Positions 5,640-8,670 of a DNA stretch of 8,670 bases are shown piece after piece. The position numbers and the translations under genes are program-made. Source of the stretch: Nitrososphaeria archaeon. GTDB lineage: Archaea; Thermoproteota; Nitrososphaeria; JACIWG01. The stretch is from NCBI GenBank assembly GCA_029776125.1, contig JARVJS010000027.1, forward strand, positions 1 through 8,670. Reading direction: 5' to 3'. How positions within the stretch are numbered: the first letter of the stretch is position 1; every line of letters begins with the position of its first letter. The notes under the pieces are model-generated. The model did not search any database, was not told the origin of the DNA, and saw only the letters and a program-made list of their open reading frames with translations.

Positions 5640-6494
5640 ATGGTAAAAGAGTTTGATATTAACTTGAAAATAAAAAATATTTCGATAGCCGGTAATATTA
5701 AAAAAACAAGTAAAAAAATAATAGATTTGATTATAAATACATTATTATCATTTGATATTTTTAATTTAAATACGGTTTTTCCACTCAAATATAATACCTT
5801 ACCATCATTAAAAATAGATGAAGTGTCCCCATCAAATACTGATATACTGTTTGTATTAGGTGGTGATGGTACAATTATTGGAATAGTTAGAAATTTAAAG
5901 CAACAGGTGCCAATATTAGGAATAAATGTTGGTTCTAAAGGTGTTCTAACAGAAATCTTTCCGGATGAAATAAATTTAGCCATAGAAGCAATTAAAGAGA
6001 ACAGATACCTAATTCAGGAGCGTATGATGCTTAAATTATCCATTAAGCAAAAATCCATAGAAGAAAATGCACTGAACGAAATATTTGTCTATAGAAGTTC
6101 TTTAACGCACTTGCCAACCTTTTCAATAATTCAAAGCGACTTTTACATCCGTAAAAAAATGGACGGTATCATTGTGTCTACTCCTACAGGCTCAACAGGT
6201 CACTCCTTTTCTCTAGGCGGTCCAATAATTGATGAGACTCTTGAAGTTTTTCTAATAAACTTAATAGGTTCAATTCAAAGATTGCCGCAATTTATTCTGC
6301 AACCTATACCCATAACAATTGCATGTTCAAATAAATTCTATGTAGTTGTTGATGGACAAGTAAAATATTTATTAAATAAAGATGCAGAAGTGGAAATAAT
6401 GAAGAGTGAAAAAAAGGCTAAAATTGTTAGATTGTTCGGTGGTCGTTTATCCCATATAGAAAAACTGGGGTTTGAAAGGACTGGCGCGCTATGA
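5640..6494 (+). CDS. nadK: NAD kinase
   Basis: This 284-residue protein phosphorylates NAD to NADP using ATP or polyphosphate. Family motifs are in order: ILFVLGGDGTII with GGDGT at 74-78, GINVGSKGVLTEI at 94-106, LNEIFV with the NE pair at 146-147, and DGIIVSTPTGSTGHSFSLGG at 175-194. The ATP/NAD kinase fold is complete. The usual GxLGFLTE-like segment reads GSKGVLTE. The ATG at 5640 has no Shine-Dalgarno, and a possible TATA lies about 28 bp upstream, so the mRNA is probably leaderless. Its stop overlaps the nob1 start in ATGA, which suggests translational coupling. The SDR gene downstream may use the NADP it makes, but that link is only conceptual. Confidence 0.95.
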   Translation: MVKEFDINLKIKNISIAGNIKKTSKKIIDLIINTLLSFDIFNLNTVFPLKYNTLPSLKIDEVSPSNTDILFVLGGDGTIIGIVRNLKQQVPILGINVGSKGVLTEIFPDEINLAIEAIKENRYLIQERMMLKLSIKQKSIEENALNEIFVYRSSLTHLPTFSIIQSDFYIRKKMDGIIVSTPTGSTGHSFSLGGPIIDETLEVFLINLIGSIQRLPQFILQPIPITIACSNKFYVVVDGQVKYLLNKDAEVEIMKSEKKAKIVRLFGGRLSHIEKLGFERTGAL

Positions 6495-7006
6495 TTTACG
6501 TTCTCGATGCAACAGCTTTTATATTTGGTTTTATTCCTTCAAAGAATTTTCAACTATATACCACTGAAGAAATAATTAAAGAAATTCAAAGGAACAAATT
6601 ATCAAAGTTAAAGATAGATACACTAATATCACAAGGATTAATAAAAATAATTTCCCCCCCTAATTATTATGAAATAAAAGTTGAGGAAAAAGTTAGTCTT
6701 CTTTCAGAATCAAAATTATCCAAAGCAGACAAGTCCATTCTCGCTTTATCTCTCTTCTTAAAAGATACCCAAAAAGAAAAGATTACAATAATTACAGATG
6801 ATTACTCACTACAAAATGTGGCCTCCGCTCTAGGCTTAGAATTTAAGTCTTTAACAGTAAAAGGTATCACGAAAAGTATAGAATGGATAATATATTGTCC
6901 AGCATGTGGTCGAATTGCAGAAAATGTTAAAGAAAATTTTTGCCTTATATGTGGTCATAGAATGAAAAGAAAGCCAAAAAAGGTTTTACATCACATTAAA
7001 GCTTAA
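6491..7006 (+). CDS. nob1: rRNA maturation endonuclease Nob1
   Basis: This 171-residue protein joins a PIN nuclease domain to a zinc ribbon, as in archaeal Nob1. PIN acidic residues are Asp6 (YVLDATAFI), Glu27 or a neighbour (TTEEIIKEI), Asp80 (LSKADKSILALSL) and Asp103/104 (IITDDYSLQNVA). The zinc ribbon has CPAC at 136-139 and CLIC at 151-154, and a basic tail follows (MKRKPKKV). Nob1 cleaves the 3' end of pre-16S rRNA in late small-subunit assembly. The ATG overlaps the NAD kinase stop by four bases. All metal-binding residues expected for activity are present. Confidence 0.96.
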   Translation: MIYVLDATAFIFGFIPSKNFQLYTTEEIIKEIQRNKLSKLKIDTLISQGLIKIISPPNYYEIKVEEKVSLLSESKLSKADKSILALSLFLKDTQKEKITIITDDYSLQNVASALGLEFKSLTVKGITKSIEWIIYCPACGRIAENVKENFCLICGHRMKRKPKKVLHHIKA

Positions 7007-7047
7007 AATTAAAGGTTTAATTACAGAGTAAAAGAGGCTATATAATT

Positions 7048-7479
7048 ATGATCAAGTCTGGTATTTACCCAAAAAGTTCAGTCGATTTGCTTCAATTAGT
7101 AAGTAAAATACAAAAAGATATAAAGGATAGTGAGGTTGGCGCAATAATAACATTTTTAGGTGTTTCTAAGGAGAAAAGCACAGTTTCTGATAAAAAAGTA
7201 AAAAGTGTGATAATAGAAGCATACAAAGATGAAGCTGATAAAATAATAGAAAAAATATGCTCAGACCTTAAATCTAAATATTCATTAAACAGTATATCAA
7301 TTATTCATTTAGAAGGTGAATTTTTACCGACAGAACCCATTGTTACAGTGATAGTTGCAGCAGAATCACGGGAACAAGCCTTTAAAGCAATTATCGAAGC
7401 TATAGAAAGATATAAAAAGGAACCGCCAATATTTAAAAAAGAAAATTATACAGACGGCTCATCACAATGGATATTTTGA
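7048..7479 (+). CDS. moaE: MoaE-family protein (molybdopterin synthase large subunit-like)
   Basis: The 143-residue protein matches MoaE: GAIITFLGVSKEKS at about 31-44, VIIEAYKDEADKII, SIIHLEGEFLPTEPIVTVIVAA (about 85-105) and RYKKEPPIFKKEN (121-133). The last segment carries the two lysines expected in the active site. MoaE with MoaD converts precursor Z to molybdopterin. Three expected features are changed: the GxVR arginine reads GVSKE, IVHRxG reads IIHLEG, and AHR reads ESR. No moaD or other cofactor gene is nearby. It may be a diverged MoaE or have another task. It lies 41 bp after nob1, probably in one operon; AAAGAGG about 10 nt upstream is a possible Shine-Dalgarno. Its stop is 3 bp from tRNA-His on the other strand. 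Confidence 0.85.
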   Translation: MIKSGIYPKSSVDLLQLVSKIQKDIKDSEVGAIITFLGVSKEKSTVSDKKVKSVIIEAYKDEADKIIEKICSDLKSKYSLNSISIIHLEGEFLPTEPIVTVIVAAESREQAFKAIIEAIERYKKEPPIFKKENYTDGSSQWIF

Positions 7480-7482
7480 AGG

Positions 7483-7577
7483 GGCCTCCGTCGGGATTTT
7501 CGAATCTGTTGAAGATCTATCGAACCCGAGCCAATGGCTCCACAGGCCATTGTGTCTACCACTACACCACGGAGGCC
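7483..7577 (-). tRNA. tRNA-His (GTG) with a T-loop intron
   Basis: Read on the minus strand, the acceptor GCCTCCG (7576-7570) pairs fully with CGGAGGC (7490-7484). The D arm is GTGT/ACAC with GG in the loop. The anticodon stem ATGGC/GCCAT (7550-7546, 7538-7534) holds loop CTGTGGA with anticodon GTG at 7543-7541. The T stem is TCGGG/CCCGA. The histidine identity pair G-1:C73 is encoded, with G-1 at 7577 and C73 at 7483. CCA is not encoded: after C73 the sequence reads CCT. The unspliced T-loop is 29 nt; removing the 22-nt intron leaves a standard TTCGATT. A 4-nt variable loop and G at position 21 are small departures. Confidence 0.96.
7497..7518 (-). other. 22-nt tRNA intron at position 59/60 with bulge-helix-bulge
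   Basis: The minus strand shows a full BHB motif. The exon T stem is TCGGG/CCCGA. The 4-bp central helix is TTCG (7524-7521) with CGAA (7502-7499). The two 3-nt bulges are ATA (7520-7518) and AAT (7498-7496). The intron stem is GATCT/AGATT with one G-T pair, closed by loop TCAAC. Cutting each bulge after its second base releases exactly 22 nt and restores a 7-nt T-loop. BHB introns are cut by the archaeal tRNA-splicing endonuclease. Introns away from 37/38 are known mainly in crenarchaea and relatives. Confidence 0.93.
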
Positions 7578-7599
7578 ACACCAGAAGGGAAAAGTATCT

Positions 7600-7613
7600 C
7601 TATATATTAAAAT
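7600..7613 (-). promoter_or_regulatory. TATA box of tRNA-His
   Basis: On the minus strand TTTTAATATATAGA lies about 25-30 bp before the tRNA 5' end at 7577, the normal archaeal spacing. The stretch between this and the SDR stop (7614-7659) is AT-rich with no other feature seen. Confidence 0.6.
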
Positions 7614-7659
7614 TTTATTTCATGAATCAAAATAATTTTTGGATATAACTTTTTATAAT

Positions 7660-8442
7660 TCATACACTATGTGAAAGGAAGTTAAATCTTCCTCCATCAG
7701 CAACAATTACTTGTCCTGTTATAAAATTAGATTCATCCGATGCTAGAAATAAAGCAACATTAGCTATATCTTGTGGTTCACCAATTCTACGTAAGGCTGT
7801 TACACTAGCTATCTTATTAAACAGTTTTTCTAATTCTTCTTCACTTCTTCCAACAGACAGTATTTCTGTCTTAATTAGACCTGGTGCTATAGCATTAACA
7901 CATATATTATATTCTCCTAGTTCATAAGCCAATCTTTTTGTTAAAATATTTATTGCAGCTTTAGAGGGTCCGTAAGCAACTTGCTCTCCAAAAGTTGTTC
8001 CAATACTTGCCAATGATGAAATGTTTATTATTTTTCCATACCTTCGTTTAATCATATGAGGTGCAACTGCTTGAATACAATAATAGGTACCCAGTAGATT
8101 CACGCCCAGAACCTTCTCCCATTCTTCCTTTGTACCTTCAAGAATTTTTGTTGGCTTCCACGTTATTCCTGCATTATTTACTAGAACATCAATCTTCCCA
8201 AACTCTTTGATTACAGTCTCCACCATCTCATTTACTTCTTCTTTGTTTGAAACATCAGCCTTTACTGTAATAGCTTTTCTTCCAAATTTAATTATTTCAT
8301 TAACAACTTCTTCTGCCTTTTCCCTACTTCTTGAATAATTAACCGCAACATCTGCCCCCTCCCTACCAAAAGTTATTGCAATAGCTCTTCCTATACCTCT
8401 TGATGCCCCAGTAACTAAACAAACTTTATCCTTTAATCTCAT
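7660..8442 (-). CDS. SDR-family NAD(P)-dependent oxidoreductase (FabG-like)
   Basis: This 260-residue protein is a classical short-chain dehydrogenase/reductase. It has the cofactor motif TGASRGIG at 11-18, ADV at 62-64, NNAG at 89-92 and the catalytic tetrad Asn115, Ser143, Tyr157 and Lys161 (AYGPSK). It ends with the ITGQVIVADGG motif and a short tail. Length and motif spacing match 3-oxoacyl-ACP reductase-like SDRs, but archaea generally lack acyl-carrier-protein fatty acid synthesis, so a sugar, alcohol or other keto substrate is more likely; the substrate cannot be read from sequence. NYSRSR after beta-2 (35-40) suggests NADPH preference. It stands alone between two tRNA genes on the same strand. 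The ATG at 8442 lacks a Shine-Dalgarno and probably begins a leaderless mRNA. Confidence 0.93.
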   Translation of the reverse strand: MRLKDKVCLVTGASRGIGRAIAITFGREGADVAVNYSRSREKAEEVVNEIIKFGRKAITVKADVSNKEEVNEMVETVIKEFGKIDVLVNNAGITWKPTKILEGTKEEWEKVLGVNLLGTYYCIQAVAPHMIKRRYGKIINISSLASIGTTFGEQVAYGPSKAAINILTKRLAYELGEYNICVNAIAPGLIKTEILSVGRSEEELEKLFNKIASVTALRRIGEPQDIANVALFLASDESNFITGQVIVADGGRFNFLSHSV

Positions 8443-8463
8443 AAGGTAGCATATAAAAATTTA

Positions 8464-8474
8464 CAAATATAAAT
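8464..8474 (-). promoter_or_regulatory. TATA-like element of the SDR gene
   Basis: On the minus strand ATTTATATTTG is centred about 27 bp before the SDR ATG at 8442, which fits a leaderless transcript. The rest of 8443-8513 is AT-rich with a poly-A run on the minus strand and nothing else recognisable. Confidence 0.5.
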
Positions 8475-8513
8475 ATTTTTTATCAGACATTTTTTTTTAA
8501 ATAATTAATTAAA

Positions 8514-8588
8514 TGGGCCGGCCAGGACTTGAACCTGGGACCTACGCCGTGTCAGAGCGTCGTCCTAACCAAACTAGACGACCGGCCC
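8514..8588 (-). tRNA. tRNA-Val (GAC)
   Basis: The 75-nt cloverleaf reads on the minus strand. Acceptor GGGCCGG (8588-8582) pairs with CCGGCCC (8521-8515), and the discriminator is A (8514). The D arm is GTCT/GGAC with loop AGTTTGGTTA. The anticodon stem is ACGCT/GGCGT, with loop CTGACAC and anticodon GAC. The variable loop is AGGTC. The T arm is CCAGG TTCAAGT CCTGG. There is no intron, and CCA is not encoded (TTT follows). It decodes GUC and GUU valine codons. Confidence 0.97.
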
Positions 8589-8604
8589 AACCGCACTTTA
8601 TTCG

Positions 8605-8613
8605 CTATAAGTA
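8605..8613 (-). promoter_or_regulatory. TATA-like element of tRNA-Val
   Basis: Minus-strand TACTTATAG lies about 20-25 bp before the tRNA 5' end at 8588. This is the usual archaeal promoter position, though the match to the consensus is moderate. Confidence 0.5.
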
Positions 8614-8670
8614 ATAAAAAAAGATTTTCATTTTCTAAGTACCTGTTTTCTTTTCTAAAAAGCATTTTAG

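Noticed and set aside
5558..7460. Direct repeat CAGACGGCTC near 5558 and at 7451-7460
   Set aside because: A 10-base match between unrelated contexts is expected by chance at this window size.
8490..8513. Transcription terminator between tRNA-Val and the SDR gene
   Set aside because: In the sense direction (minus strand) only short T runs mixed with A follow the tRNA; the long T run is on the plus strand, so I do not call it.
8635..8670. Minus-strand frame ending LEKKTGT-TAG at the right edge
   Set aside because: Only 11 codons are visible before the edge; it could be the tail of an upstream gene or chance, and nothing supports a call.
1..8670. CRISPR array, insertion sequence, defence or phage genes
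   Set aside because: No regularly spaced repeats, transposase motifs or terminal repeats were seen; base composition and gene content are uniform housekeeping.

Overview
The window comes from an AT-rich archaeal chromosome. Archaea are indicated by SRP54, ribosomal protein L21e, RNA polymerase subunit Rpo4/F, aIF5A, NAC, MBF1 and Nob1, by TATA-type promoters instead of -35/-10 boxes, and by tRNA genes with no encoded CCA end. A tRNA-His gene with an intron in the T-loop, bounded by a bulge-helix-bulge, points to a TACK-type (Thermoproteota-like) lineage, but the class cannot be fixed from the sequence. TTG start codons are frequent, and many transcripts look leaderless. I see no insertion sequences, CRISPR arrays or phage genes; this is a core housekeeping region.

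Layout. (1) 1-1410, minus strand: MBF1 followed by the GTPase HflX, which runs off the left edge. (2) 1465-2304, plus strand: a stand-alone protein resembling the C-terminal PUA region of archaeosine tRNA-guanine transglycosylase, then NAC. (3) 2320-4954, minus strand: SRP54, L21e, Rpo4/F and a DUF655 helix-hairpin-helix protein, a known archaeal information-processing cluster. (4) 5114-5515, plus strand: aIF5A. (5) 5522-5639: a possible tiny acidic ORF and an 18-bp perfect inverted repeat. (6) 5640-7479, plus strand: NAD kinase, Nob1 (4-bp overlap) and a MoaE-like protein. (7) 7483-8588, minus strand: tRNA-His with intron, an SDR oxidoreductase and tRNA-Val. The last ~80 bases hold the tRNA-Val promoter and nothing else I can support.

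Most genes serve protein synthesis and targeting: NAC and SRP54 meet nascent chains at the ribosomal exit, L21e is in the large subunit, Nob1 matures 16S rRNA, HflX binds ribosomes, aIF5A assists elongation, and MBF1 and Rpo4 act in transcription.

The two strongest unusual signals are: (a) the DUF655 gene, whose conserved N-terminal region is open and family-like but has no ATG, GTG or TTG start; it has a perfect GGTGA Shine-Dalgarno six bases before an ATC codon; and (b) the 22-nt tRNA-His intron at position 59/60, with a complete bulge-helix-bulge. I did not find a previously undescribed multi-gene system.
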